Shown in pieces: positions 24,611-36,771 of a stretch of 64,000 nt of DNA (positions within the stretch are counted from its first letter, which is position 1; each line of letters begins with the position of its first letter). The stretch comes from Torreya grandis (lineage: Eukaryota > Streptophyta > Pinopsida > Cupressales > Taxaceae). The notes beneath the pieces were generated by a model, which saw only the letters and a program-made list of their open reading frames with translations, did no database searches and was not told the origin of the DNA. The position numbers and the translations under genes are program-made. Location: positions 3,536,501 to 3,600,500 of the forward strand of contig JARHVA010000157.1 in NCBI GenBank assembly GCA_037957365.1. The letters are read 5' to 3'.

Positions 24611-27387
24611 TGTTGTAGGTACAAGATGACTAAGAGGGCAGGGCTGAATTAGTCAATCAATCTTTCAATTTTAGATTACTTATCATTCATTAATTGACAT
24701 TCATGAATCAACATAATAAGCATATGTAACAAGATTAACATCAAAGCATGAATAAGAGAAGAACATCATAACACAACATCTAATGTGGGAAACCCTCATG
24801 GGGAATAAAACCCACTCTCAAGCCTACAAACACATGCAATACTTATTCTATAAGGTAATGCAAACATGAGACTTTAGTGAAACACCTATTCCACAAGGAT
24901 CACCTTCCCTTAGGATGGTCAATTCCTTCTGACCATAATTTAGTAAAACACCTATTCCATAAAGATCACCTACCCCTAGGATGGTTAAGTCCTCATCAAA
25001 ATTTAGTGAAATACCTATTCCATAAGGAGCACCTACCCCTAGGATAGTCAAGTCCTTCTAACCTATATGTTGATCACCCTCCCAAAACCTATGAAACTAA
25101 TATCTCCTGAACACTAATTGCCTACCAATATAATGGAGATATAATGTATATCAACCCCATTCACTTCTTCACACATCCATAACATCCAAAACCACCTTTT
25201 AGATCACTCTACACTTCTCAACAATAAATTTGTTGCAACCTCAACAATATGACCAAATGATCATACACATAGTACACACTTTGATATGCCTGTAAAATCA
25301 ACCACCAAGATTACACAGACACCATTTATCATTCTCTCACACTTAAGGCATCTAAAACATCCTTTTGGATCACTATAGACCTCTTTACTCATCCTCAATC
25401 TTCAAACCTAAAAAAGCACTATTTTGACATTAGAAATATGACCTATAAGTCATACACACAATCATCAACCTAATCTATTATTTAATACATCCACTAAGTA
25501 CCATTAATATCCTTTATCTCTTAACTCTATACTCTTCCTCCACTTAGATCCCCTTCTCACAAGTCTAGAAATCCCCACATTTGATTTCACCTTTTATAGA
25601 GCCTTCATGATTATTAACTTCTCAGTCATCCTTAGACATGAATTAACCATTAATATATCTAACATAGCTCAATACCATCCACATAGGTCAACCATAGAAA
25701 CTATGGGTCACACTTAAGCAACTACACCTTTCAATTAGGCCGTAATAGCTATTATAGGTCTCATGGAGATCTATTCACCCATTTAACACTTCATCGAGCA
25801 ATTTAAAAACATTGGACCACTTCCAAATGCATAGGTCCACTCCACATGACCTCTTAGACATTCTAAAATTATTAAATAATAATTACACACCTCTGTATAT
25901 GCTTAATCTACTTAAACATTAGCTTTGTATACAAGAACACCATGAATGAATAAATAGTCAACTTCTAAGCATTTGTTCATACTAAATATGGATTGTTCAA
26001 ACCTCCAAAATACATATAGATTGTCTTCATGGATTCTAAAACACTCTCCAATAGTTAGTTCATATTAAAACATCAAGAAACTATCAATAACACTTCAAAT
26101 ATCCTTCTTGGGTTACTTTCAAAAGACATACAAACACACAGTTAACTTTAAAGCTCAATATCTATAACTGTACAAATATCCAAATCTTCTAATCAACATT
26201 GATGGAGGTATCTTGATGTAGTCTACAACTTTTATTTTTAGTGCATCAAGAAATTAATCCTAGATAAAAATATATAGATCAAATACTAATCACTAATTCT
26301 CCCTCCCAAATTTAAATATTTGAATCCCAACGGTATTGTTCAGACATTAAACATCGAGAACCTTAACCTCATCTCATGCTTCCTAGAAATTGTGGATAAA
26401 TACACTCTATTGATCTCTATGAATTAGCCTACTCTTTATCTAGAAATTTTCATGATTTATCTAAGATTTTAGCTCCCATGATTGTGTCATTTAACAACCC
26501 CATGTACCTTCTACACATTTGACTCATTAACTTTAACATGTGCCATTGATCTTTGGAATGCATGATCATATGCTTGCTATTGATCTTCTATCTAATTATC
26601 AATATTTTTACACTTATCACCAGCATGCATAACCTTTAACATATTGAATTCATATGCACCATTGATCTCAATATGTACAATTAAACACTCACCATTGTAT
26701 CTTCTAGGCCAATGACCTCAGACTTCAACGTGGTTAAACTTGATGGTCTTTGGCCCATCACAAACTGCTAGAACAACTTTGAAGCTTTATATAATGAGCT
26801 AGAAATCACTTCAAGAATCTAAATTTTTAGGGTAACTTATTATCACTATAGACAAAATCTCAATGTAAACCTTTGACCATTATTGAATTTCTTCTTACCT
26901 GAATTAAATGTACAAACTTACTAGTTCATACATAATTGCATGATGTGTAGTGATGGTTTGACTTCTCTTAAGCTAGAATATGTATTTTGATCATTCTAAA
27001 TGCTCACAAAATAAACCAAATATTTTTCAAGACATATATGGATGCCTCATAACCTCTAAAACATGATCTCATCATCTATAACATTCATTAAGTCCCTATC
27101 CAAGGATATACTAAATATCTATGCTTATATACTAGGCTATCAAGCCTATGCCAACACACTGTTTACATGTTTGTCTTCTCTCCTTGAACTAAAACTACAT
27201 AAAAATGATAGATACAATATAATAATCCTTAGATAATACTTACTTTAGCTCATATAGATCCAAATCCTATTTTGCACAACTTCAAGCTCAAACTCGTCAT
27301 CATGATGACATTACCACTTTGTCATTACCTTTGACATCAATTCACACATGAAATAAATCTTGACATTAATGAAAATACTTGCTAGAA
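24611..27387 (-). repeat. copia-type 5' LTR
   Basis: A direct repeat of 18425-21188. On the - strand it ends TACCTACAACA at 24611, next to the PBS. Its start at 27387 has decayed from TGTTGGCA to TTCTAGCA. Confidence 0.85.
24866..25069. repeat. Minisatellite in the 5' LTR, partner of 18677-18876
   Basis: Three diverged units carry CACCTATTCCA and GGATGGTCAA or GGATGGTTAA. One unit has a small deletion. On the - strand the frame repeats a TILGVG...GIGV pattern. Confidence 0.8.
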
Positions 27388-27392
27388 TAGAC
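27388..27392. repeat. Target site duplication TAGAC, right copy
   Basis: Identical to 18420-18424, directly outside the right LTR. Confidence 0.85.
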
Positions 27393-29367
27393 TTCTTTTG
27401 ATCCTCCTCTAAATCTTTTGGATCTTATGTAGCTTTTTCTTGTGGATCTATCTATGAAAAGTTGGTATCTTCTAGTTCTTCCATAGGGGTTAGTGAGTCT
27501 AGTATTATCATTAATTATGAATCTTCTGAAACAAAGGATTAAACCACAATACTCTTCCTCACAAACTTATTATTTTTGGATGTAGGAGGTGAAATGAGGC
27601 CCTTATTTTGTTTTTTCATAGCTTGGACTTGGGGTTATGGCTGTGCTTTTGATGCTCGTTACACTCCCTTCTCTTATGTTTATTCTCTAAAAGATAACAT
27701 TCTCTCTTTTATTTTTGGGATGGCCTAGCTAAAGGTTGTGTCTTTGGTTTGTGAAATAAGGGTGGAGGTGAACTCTCTTATGTAGGATTTTATTTTCGGT
27801 GCATATTAGAAGATCCCATAGCTAGATCTCTATAGAATATTTTGGCCTTCAAATTTTATTAAGCTACTTCCTGTCCTATAATGTTAACAATAATAGAGGG
27901 GTAAGGTTGAACAATGTTATCCCAAAGGTCATGCCTTACTTGATTATGCACTTGATAGCTGCATATTATTTCTAGAAGAAGAATTCATTTTCTTCTTCAT
28001 GCTCATAATGATTATTGATAACATCTTTCATTATTGACTTCAAAACCTCCTATTCTTTAACTCCAAACCATGATAGGTCATACTCACCTACTATCTTTGG
28101 AACGTTTACATTGTCCAACCAGGACTTTGCTTGATAAGGTCTCTTCTTTAGTAGTGGTGGTGAAGATCTCCATGATGGTTCCTTTTTTTTAATTTTATCA
28201 TACTATATTGGAGCCATTAAGGGTTATGGTGGGGCCTATGGTTTCACTTATGGTTGTACATGTGGTTGTTATAACATGGGCTATTGTGTGCCTAGAGGCA
28301 TGGAACATAGATTTTTTACTGACCTCATAGATAGGTATTTTTGGTGTTAAATTTATACCTTCACATATAATATAGTGATGAATAATGAAAATGCAATAGC
28401 AGTTGGATTAGCCAACTCATGCACTTTGATTTGGACTCCATTATGCAACTTAGTAACTGATGCATGATACCCTAGATATTATATGACATCCTGGGGTATT
28501 TAGGGGTGTGAATTGATCAAGGTGAGGGTCTTAATCCACCATATGTTAAATTTATCTATTTTTTCATGGTATTGTCCTATTTTGGTCCACATAATGTTTA
28601 CAAATGTGGTAGTAGGCCAAAAATATACATATGGGTTGACTAGTCTATTTAGTGATTTTCACCGTGTAAAGTAAAGAAGCATGACTAAAAAATGATATTG
28701 GAATGCCTGTGAGATTTTTGTGAGTATCTTCTCAATATATTTTGTTAGATCCAAGGATAAAAACTCAAGACAATTAAAGTAATCACATAGGTGTAACATG
28801 CAATATCTATAACCCCTTTTGTTGCCTTTTTAGCCTATTTTGTAGTTGCCAAAACTTTTTGGTAATGTATTCAATTAGAATACACACTAAAGCATCATCT
28901 ATAAAATCAATTGGTATCCTTCTAACTACCTTTATTGTATAATTCTCCTTGATATTTGAATGAATTAGTATAATAGTGGACTTATAAGGGAGAAGGGATT
29001 TTCCACAAGTTGGGAGGCCTATTGCTCATGACATAGTTTGAGGATTTACCTAGATTGTAATATCTTGAGATAAGTAAAGATCCTCTTCATTATACCTAAT
29101 TAAAATAGTGAGAATTACCTCATCCAATTGTCCAAATGTAGGTATTTTGATCAATATTTACACATCTAAGCCTCATAGTGAGTGTGAGAGCATTAGGGCT
29201 CCTTGTGTAGTTTCCTATGGGCCAAGAGAAAATAGAGTAAATTCTACTTGATTAATGAAGTCAAATGGGTCAAGGTAATTATATTTATTTTGACTTAGGA
29301 CTAACCCAATCCCTATTTCCTCTTTTTTTGAATTAATCAATGGGATTAACAATTGAGATTGATCCAT
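27393..29367 (-). pseudogene. gypsy-A extra frame downstream of pol, N-terminal part
   Basis: On the - strand an ATG at 29367 opens a readable stretch (MDQSQLLIPLINSKKEE, then YNYLDPFDFINQVEFTLFS). It continues with stops and frame changes to the copia insertion at 27392. Segments such as RRIPIDFIDDALVCILIEY and a Thr/Pro-rich part near 28250-28340 are visible, but I see no known motif. It begins about 700 bases after the end of integrase, so it is a separate frame after pol, as in plant gypsy lineages with an extra (sometimes env-like) frame. I see no convincing membrane segment to call it an envelope. Confidence 0.5.
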
Positions 29368-30059
29368 GGTTGTTGGAGTGGTCTGGTTTAAACACTTCCT
29401 TTTCTTGGTTTGGTTGGGTTGAAGACTACGTGCACAAATAATTTTTATGAATGTAGATCATAAGATTCATGTATTAATATGAGTTTTTAATGGTTGTGTG
29501 TTTTTTATTCCATTTCTTATATATATTTTGGCACCCAAATACATATACGTGACTAGTTTAAATACACTGCAATGATTGCACAAATTTTACCTCCATAATT
29601 AATATAAATAAACTACTATTTAATATGATGGATACACTTTTCCATCTATGTTATTTGATACATGTCTTGTCTAGTAGGTGATGTTACTCAACATCCTTTC
29701 ATTTATCTCATTTATTTTATGACCCCACTTGTCATTCTGTCGTGAATCTACATTAGGAAAGATGCAATCTTCTCAAGTGACTTATCATTAATAGTCTTGA
29801 ATGACCATTATATATATTTTCATATTATTTGTATTATCAAAAACATCTTCCTAGACTCACTTGATGACCATAGTGTAGTTGTTTTTAGTTGTCCTTCCTT
29901 CAGGCTATCTCTATGAATCAATCATAGTTTATGATGCTCACTCTTCTAGCTATGTTCAGATGTGTTGTAATCCAAAGATTACATTATAAAAACACTACAA
30001 CCCTAAAAAAACAAAAAAATCACAAAAAAAATTAAACAAAAACCCTAAACTAAATGGTG
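29368..30059 (-). other. Spacer between integrase and the extra frame of gypsy-A
   Basis: AT-rich, with no recognised motif. Both strands are full of stops. Confidence 0.5.
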
Positions 30060-31150
30060 TTACTCGGTACCCTCTTTTTTAAGTAGTAAGAATGATAGAG
30101 ACTAATGACAATAAGGCTTAAGCCTACAACCATTAACACATCCTATTAATATGGTTTCCTATAAAATTTTTAACATAATGGTACCTTGTTGTGAGACTTC
30201 ATGAATAATATAGGGTACCATACATCTTATTCATAATTTTCTAGAGAATGCCTTAAACTTACTACTATTTTTCCCTTAGTCAACTTTCCTCCATTTTAAA
30301 CAAGTCCATTAATATTTTATTAAGAGAATCTTGGTCACCTATTCTCATAAACATTACAATGCATAGACTTAGAACAATGCACTCTATGGTAATTACTACT
30401 TCATGACCATAAACAAGATGGAAGGGAGTGAAACCTAAGACACTTGCAATTTATTTTATATGCCTAAATAATTATAAGAATTCAATCATTCAAATCATCC
30501 CTTTGCACATAAAATATCTTCATTAAAATTTTCCTCAATACTTTATTTGATGCTTCAACTTGTCCATTTTCTTAAGGGTGATAAGTCACGATCTTATGGT
30601 ACAAGATCATAAACTCCTCAGTGAGAGACTTGATATTGTTATTAAGGAAATGAGTTCCTATGTCATTGACCAGCTTGATTAGGCATCTGAATCCTAAACT
30701 AATGTTTCATATAAGAATTTAACAATATCTTTCACATTGTAACTTGGGGTTATAGTAGCTTTAACCCACTTGGTGAAGTAATCCATTGTAATAATAATGT
30801 ATCATGCATGACTTCATTTGTCAAGGGAGTTATAGGCTTGAAAAAAATAATTTTGAAATATTTGAATGGTTTTTCTATGAGCATTGGGACCAAAGGCATC
30901 TTGTCACACTAACTTGGATTTCCCATTCAATGATACACATAAAAATTATATTCTACCCTATGCACATCATGAAACAAAGTTGATTACCAAAGACCACTCT
31001 ATAATATTTTTCTTATAGTGGCTTCACCTATGAAGTGACCCCTTGTAATTCCATGATGTGCTTATTGAAGAAGCTATGGTCATTCATGTTCTAATGCAAC
31101 TCTATCTAACACATCATCTTTCCCAATCTAGTATAATAATATATTGATGA
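30060..31150 (-). pseudogene. gypsy-A integrase, decayed
   Basis: Integrase joins the cDNA to the host genome. On the - strand, in order: a zinc-binding remnant near 31000 (HHGITRGHF, then ATIRKIL), the core near 30760-30800 (MDYFTKWVKA, matching the DYxTKWxEA block with the first catalytic Asp), then ENGQVEASNKVLRKIL near 30540-30590, which carries the third catalytic residue. A C-terminal LVYGHEV-like block follows near 30400-30440. Several frame breaks and an in-frame stop just before ENGQ make it non-functional. The position after RNase H fits Ty3/gypsy order. Confidence 0.85.
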
Positions 31151-31299
31151 AATTAAATGGGATAGCTTAGGTGACCATTTACTTTTTATCCCTTTCCATA
31201 TAATGTACAAGGAAAGTTACTTACTCTAAGGAATTTGTAATGTCCTCCATATTATCTAGGATTAGAATAGCCTTGAATAAGTTCACATCTCAGGACTCA

Positions 31300-31960
31300 T
31301 CCTCTATTTATTCTATTTCTTTACCATTTTATAGCCTACTCAGATGATCCAGTCTAACATTTTCATGACCTAGATTTACATTGATTCAAAATTGAAACTC
31401 TTGAAATAACATGAGCCACTTAGAGATGCATCCTCCCAACATTGGCTTATTAACCAGGTATCACAATGCTTGGTGGTTACTAAAAATCTCAAACAATATG
31501 GATAATAGATAGTGTCAAACCTTTTGCAATGCAAATACCATAGTTAAAGCCTCTCTTTATGTAGTTGTATAATTATTTTATGCTATTGATATATTCCTAC
31601 TAGTAAAATATATGGGGTGATCTAATCTACCATCCCTTGGATGCACTAAGACAACCTCTACTACAATACTAAAAGCATACACATGTATGTGGGATAGCTT
31701 ATTTAAGTCAGGAAAAACTAAAATAAGTGTTATTACCAACATTTATTTAAGATTAATAAATTCTACTTGGCATTATGAGGTCTAGTCAAACTTTGTATCT
31801 TTACACAATAGTATTTCCATCGGTATATATATAAAAGAGATGAATTTTATATAGTATCTTGTATGACCCAGAAATGTATGCACTTCTATAGAGTTATTTA
31901 GGTGGCATCCCCACTATTATAAAAATATTAGCTTTGTCCACCAAAATTCCATCACTACAT
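31300..31960 (-). pseudogene. gypsy-A RNase H, decayed
   Basis: RNase H removes element RNA during cDNA synthesis. The - strand shows EALTMVFALQKVRHYLL near 31500-31560, a close match to the gypsy RNase H signature. It is preceded by PIYFTSRN and followed by a FEIFSNHQAL block where HFxxxTDHxxL is expected, so the active-site Asp there is lost. Confidence 0.85.
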
Positions 31961-33022
31961 ATAACATGGCCTAAAAGAGCACTAAAAGATGTGAAAAATA
32001 AGTGCTTATTTAAATTTAGATCAATACACAGAGCTAGACACTATTCTAACATTAGTCATAGTTTTGATAGATATTATTTAAATAGATAAAATATAGACAT
32101 GTCATCCAACTATATGTCTAGGACATCATGAATGAAGTATTTGAATATAGTTACTACAACTATAGAGAAAACTATTAGTGTGTTATTCAAACCAAAAGGC
32201 ATTACCTTATATGTGAATGATCTCCATTCAATTGAAAAATTTGTCTTATATTGATCCTCTTATATGATTAGAATATGATGATACACACTAAATCCATCTA
32301 TGAATGATTACACTTCGTGACCTATGACTAACTTGAGGACTTCATCCATGAATAGTATTGAAAAAGGATCATTGATAAAAGCATCATTGAGTGCATGGTA
32401 ATCTCCATAAACTTGTATATTTCTATAATTTTTTGGCTATATCACTATGAGACTCACCTAATCTAATTTTTTAATCAAATAAATGATTTTAGATTCTTGC
32501 ATTTGATCCAGTTCAACCATTAATTTTATTTTCATATTAAGGTTTAACCCGTACAAGCATGTTTTAATGGGTCGAGCACACTCCTTTAACTCTATGTGCA
32601 TCTCCCCCAATGATACATTTACACCTTTTATTTTAGATAATTTGGTCAGGAAAACATTTTGATAGTCTCATAGTAGTTATAATGCCTTTGAGATATGTTC
32701 CTACCCTTAGTAATCTCCCATAGTTGTAAGCTTAGGAACTAATTCTATTCCAATATTTTCTTCAATATTTTTCAGGGGTTCTTGATACACTTTTTTTGAT
32801 GTATTGGGTAGAGCCTATTTAAGAGTGCACTCTCCTTCCCATTTTGAAATGTTTATATTACATAATTTGTCCTATTTAATTTGTACTACACTTTGGGCTA
32901 GTGTAGGTTCAGTTTCCCTCTCTAGTTCAAAAAAGCCTTATAAATCTAGAAATCTGTCACTATCATTGGATTCTATTAGATCATATGTTATTATATTCCA
33001 AGTCTTAATAAAAGCTTGTTCT
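31961..33022 (-). pseudogene. gypsy-A reverse transcriptase, decayed
   Basis: RT copies element RNA into cDNA. On the - strand: ARPIKTCLYGLN near 32560, DYHALNDAFINDPFS near 32380, SFIDGFSVYHHILI near 32290, VMPFGLNNTLIVFS at about 32165-32205, and an LDDM active-site remnant at about 32100 preceded by a stop where the conserved YV or YL would stand. The order is that of the Ty3/gypsy family. The upstream end at 33022 is exactly where LARD-2 begins. A stop in the active-site box shows it is dead. Confidence 0.9.
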
Positions 33023-36000
33023 TGTTGACCAAATTTGACTCTATAGGTCAAATTGGACCCATATAGGCAAATGTTTGTTTTTTAGGTTTATAAGGGTCTA
33101 ATATTTGGTCTTAAAGTTTATTATTGGTCATTTAATGTCATATTATCCTTGGTCATTAGTCATTTTAGTCCTTATATCATTTTGAGTCATTTTGAAGGTC
33201 ATAAAGGAGAATTAAATGAAGTATACGACCTCCTTGAGAAGTGTGAAGGTGTAAAAAGGGTGATGTCACATGCCATGTGTCCTATTATGCCTTAAATCAA
33301 TTTTTCATAATTGAAAGTGATAGGTTCTTCAGAATAAAGAGAATTTTTCATGTACTAATTTCAAGTAGTAATCACCTACAGTTTTGAACCCAAGGAAACC
33401 TTTTTCACCCAAGTTGGCAGTATTGGGCCATGCCTTCACATTTGGATGGTCTTAGATGATGAAAAGAAACCTAATATTGTTAAATGGATATCCATAGAAA
33501 TTAAGACACAAGATATGCCCCTACATGTCTACCTACAAGTCTCTTTGCATCATAAAATGTGCACTTACAGGTTGGCTATAGGGTCACCATGGAGAGTAGG
33601 CTAGATAACTTTGATAACATACCTCAATCTAAGCATAGAAGGTAAGTATAGTTATATCATGGTTTGGATAACTTAAATGAGGGTTTTATTCATTGTATTC
33701 AAGGCCTATATCATATAGAAGACACCTACAGGGCCCCACATAGTTAAATGTAGTTGATTGTGAGGGGCAGAGAGCAAATGAATTGGGTTTATTGAGGTCT
33801 ATATAGCTCAAACATGAAAAAATGGTCTAAATAGGTAAAATATGATCCTAATATACTCTTTGGGGTTATTTAAACATTGTCTCAATCTCTAATTATGAAA
33901 GACACCTACTATGATAGAGCCTTGGAGCAAAATACAGTCAGGGTTATACATAGTCTTGACCAATCAAGGAGTATAAACAGGCATGTAGAGTATTGGGGTG
34001 ATGAAATGGATTGAAATAATTTATTTAGGGTTTTTAAAAATTTTATACACCCTCATATAATATTAAAAAAACATATAAAATATCCCAATGATGCAATACA
34101 CAATCACAACCATATTGTATTCAGTCCTAACTAAGTAGAGAATATGAAGGGTACATGAAAGGTTTTAGGGATGAATAAGGATTGTAACATATACATAATA
34201 ATAATAATGGTATAATGAAACCACCATTATGGATATAGAGTATAAAGGGAGCTATAATGTTGCAACATACAACCTATACCCCAAACCCTACACATAACCT
34301 GCCTTCTAGGAGTCTATTTTGGGTTTTGAAAAGGTTAAAGGGTAAAATGACCTAATAGAGGGATGAAATTTTATGTGGGAGGTATTAACCACTTAAATAA
34401 GGCCATAAAATATTCTTTTGGTATGAAATAATATTTGAAGTACCCTTTATTTTGTCTCAGATAGAGGGTACTTCCCTGGGTACACAAATTGGTAGTTTTG
34501 GAAAATGGAGGTAAAAAGGATGAACATGAGATATTTGAATATTGATAGAAGCTGTGGGAAGTTGAGTGAAATATAAAACAATGTGATAAATATACCATAA
34601 AATAAGGAATCCCATCTTGGAGGTTTAGACCCTCAAACTTATAGGTAGGCCTGCTAGGCATGACTAGGCCTAGATTTCAAATGAAAGGTCACTTTAATTT
34701 ATAACCTTAGGAAATAATTATAATGGATTGGATAATGTGTATAAGGTCATTTCATATTTTTACAAGTCTCAATAATGTATAATAATCACAAAGAGGTGAT
34801 ATTTTGGCTCAAAGACAACTCAGACCTATGCAAAGTGGAAACATAAGCTCGATAGGCCAAGTTAAAGTGCTCACATCTCCTTTGAGGTTGTGCATGGGAA
34901 TATAAGAAGTTTGGATAAGTTTATTGAGGTATTTAAATTTTATATAGTTTTATTTTTTATAAGTTCTAAATTCTAACCTTTATGAATAATGCTTAAGAGG
35001 GTAAAACATGCTTAAGCCCTTACAAACCCTGATTATTGACCCAATGGAGGAAATGGATATAAAAAGATATTATAATGACCTATTTTAAACATGAAATTGA
35101 TTTTATGTTTTATGAGACTCTCTTAGGATAATCCCCACCCTTTTTATTTGTATGGAATTTATATGGACAGGGTACAAATAAGGTTTTCTTGACTATTTTG
35201 TGTATTATAAAGGTTACATGAGGTTTCAATAAATGCCAATCATGTGAAAGGGAAGATTAAAAATTAAGATAAATCTCCATGTAAATTTCATGCCTAAAAA
35301 AAATCTTAAGTTCATCAACCAACTACTTTATCTAAGCCAGTCAAGACTGGCATAGTGAGCATGATAGTGAGAAGGGTAAGAACTTCAAATGAATGGCTTT
35401 TTAAGGTCTACCTGAGTAATCTAAGGCCATGGAGAGTATTTCCTAGTGTCATCCACTCCCTCCCATATATTTTCATGGAAAATTAAATCTAATTTTGAGG
35501 CAAAGTGTGAGGGATTTCTAAAAGAGGAGTTTTCTTAGAGTGTAAGTAGTGATAGCACATTTTTAGATGATTCTAGATGATCAAGACTATAACTAATAAT
35601 TGGAAAGGAATGCATGAAAGACTTACCTCTCATTCCAATAATTATACTTGTCCCTAGTTAGTTTTGGGACGTTTAAATAGGGCTAAATCCTGAAGTTAGT
35701 TTCTTAATCTAGAATGAGAACTTCTACACCACTTTGCATGAGTTTCATGACTTAGGGTGACATTTGTGCTCCCGGACCTTAAATGGTTCATTTCACATCT
35801 TTTTCTCATGCATATTTAACTCCTTTTCTAAGATTGACAAGTGTACTTGTGACCTTTAAAATTTTTTCTTCTCCTTTCTCTCTCAAGTTCTATAAGAACT
35901 AGCCATTTTTGCCTTTATAACTTATGTTCCACCTGAGTATGGTGAAGCCCTACTCATTTGCATACTATTTGATAAATAAGACTACTATTTTTTACCTCTT

Positions 36001-36568
36001 TGATGACTATTCATAGTGTATTTTACTTAGATGATTGATCTTTCTTAGTGATAACTATGATTTCCATAGCATGTTGTCTCATTATCTCACCTATTTGTAG
36101 TTGGAAAGCTTCTTCTTGCAAGGCATGTGAAGTGTTTTATGATATGTCAAGGTTGACTAAGTTAGTATATTCAAATAGGAAAATTATAGGCCTCTTAGCT
36201 ATTCTTCCTAGCCTAAACATTTATCACAACCTCATAATGTAATATTGATGTGAGAAGATGCTTATAAGAGAAGTGTATGTTTGGTTAGCCCCTTGTTCTC
36301 GTGTGTAACATGTAGATAGTTGGTAGTCATCAACTAATTTGGTGTATCATCTCCCTTAGGATAGTTTGATTTCAATTTTCTCTCTCCCTTTTCCCTCATA
36401 AGTTGAGGTGTAGTAGTGTTCTATAAGTGGTACATCAAGGGAGCTATCCCTATTTAGAGATTCACCTCATTCTTAGGCTCACTCATAGCCTAGAGATGTT
36501 TCAATTGTGCCACTTGGATGAGGAGAGCTGAGACATCTCTTCAAAGGGTGAAAATCTAAGTGACAACA
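33023..36568 (+). repeat. LARD-2 5' LTR (about 3.5 kb)
   Basis: It starts TGTTGACCAAATTTGACTC and ends AAGTGACAACA, just before the PBS-like site. Its first 280 bases are the reverse complement of 59440-59745 in LARD-3, with mismatches. Its last 640 bases match the ends of the LARD-1 and LARD-3 LTRs. It is about 1 kb shorter than the other LTRs, so it has internal deletions. Open frames such as 34371-34661 (- strand) are unsupported by the other copies. Confidence 0.8.
35870..35985 (+). promoter_or_regulatory. LTR promoter and poly(A) segment of LARD-2
   Basis: A CT-rich run (CTTTCTCTCTCAAG) is followed by TTCTATAAGAAC (TATAAG at 35891). The conserved TATGGTGAAGCC follows, then AATAAG at 35975. 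The same order and spacing is seen on the - strand in both LTRs of LARD-3. I read this as TATA box, R region and polyadenylation signal. No transcript evidence is available. Confidence 0.5.
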
Positions 36569-36573
36569 TTTTT

Positions 36574-36591
36574 TGGCATGCCTGGTGGGAT
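36574..36591 (+). other. PBS-like site of LARD-2
   Basis: TGGCATGCCTGGTGGGAT lies 5 bases after the LTR end, and the same block occurs in LARD-3. It starts with TGG as expected for the complement of a tRNA CCA end. The tRNA is not identified. Confidence 0.6.
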
Positions 36592-36771
36592 TCTTAGTAC
36601 AATAAGTTGAAATATTTTTTTTGTTATCTTTCAACACATTAGTTTTTAGAAGTATCTATCTACGCATCAATGGCAACTTTGAAGTTACATCAGTTGGTCA
36701 AGTAGCCCAGGTGTTCCTTTTGAAGATTGTTGATGATCATTCATTGTGTTCTTGCTTCTTAATAAAGTTTC
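36592..36771 (+). other. LARD-2 leader
   Basis: It aligns with LARD-3 (- strand 62621-62796) and partly with LARD-1. It contains an early ATG at 36670 that opens an 11-codon frame (MATLKLHQLVK) ending in TAG, upstream of the main start. Confidence 0.5.

Larger units (their letters stand above)
18425..27387 (-). mobile_element. Non-autonomous Ty1/copia-type LTR retrotransposon carrying Gag only
   Basis: Two direct repeats of about 2.77 kb flank a 3.4-kb internal region. A 12-base PBS-like site (TGGTATCAGATC, close to the initiator-Met-tRNA site common in copia) lies just inside the right LTR, and a polypurine tract (AAAGTGGGAG) just inside the left one. Together they set the - orientation. 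A perfect 5-bp target duplication surrounds the element. The internal region encodes a coiled-coil Gag with zinc knuckles, and I find no protease, integrase or RT, so it would have needed a partner element. It sits in the extra frame of gypsy-A and is therefore younger. By eye the LTRs differ at roughly one base in seven to ten. Confidence 0.85.

Noticed and set aside
24848..25051. A Gly/Leu-rich 67-codon - strand frame
   Set aside because: The same minisatellite read on the other strand in the 5' LTR.
29367..29367. Envelope protein for gypsy-A
   Set aside because: The frame lies after pol, but I see no signal peptide, no clear membrane anchor and no cleavage motif, so I call it only an extra frame.
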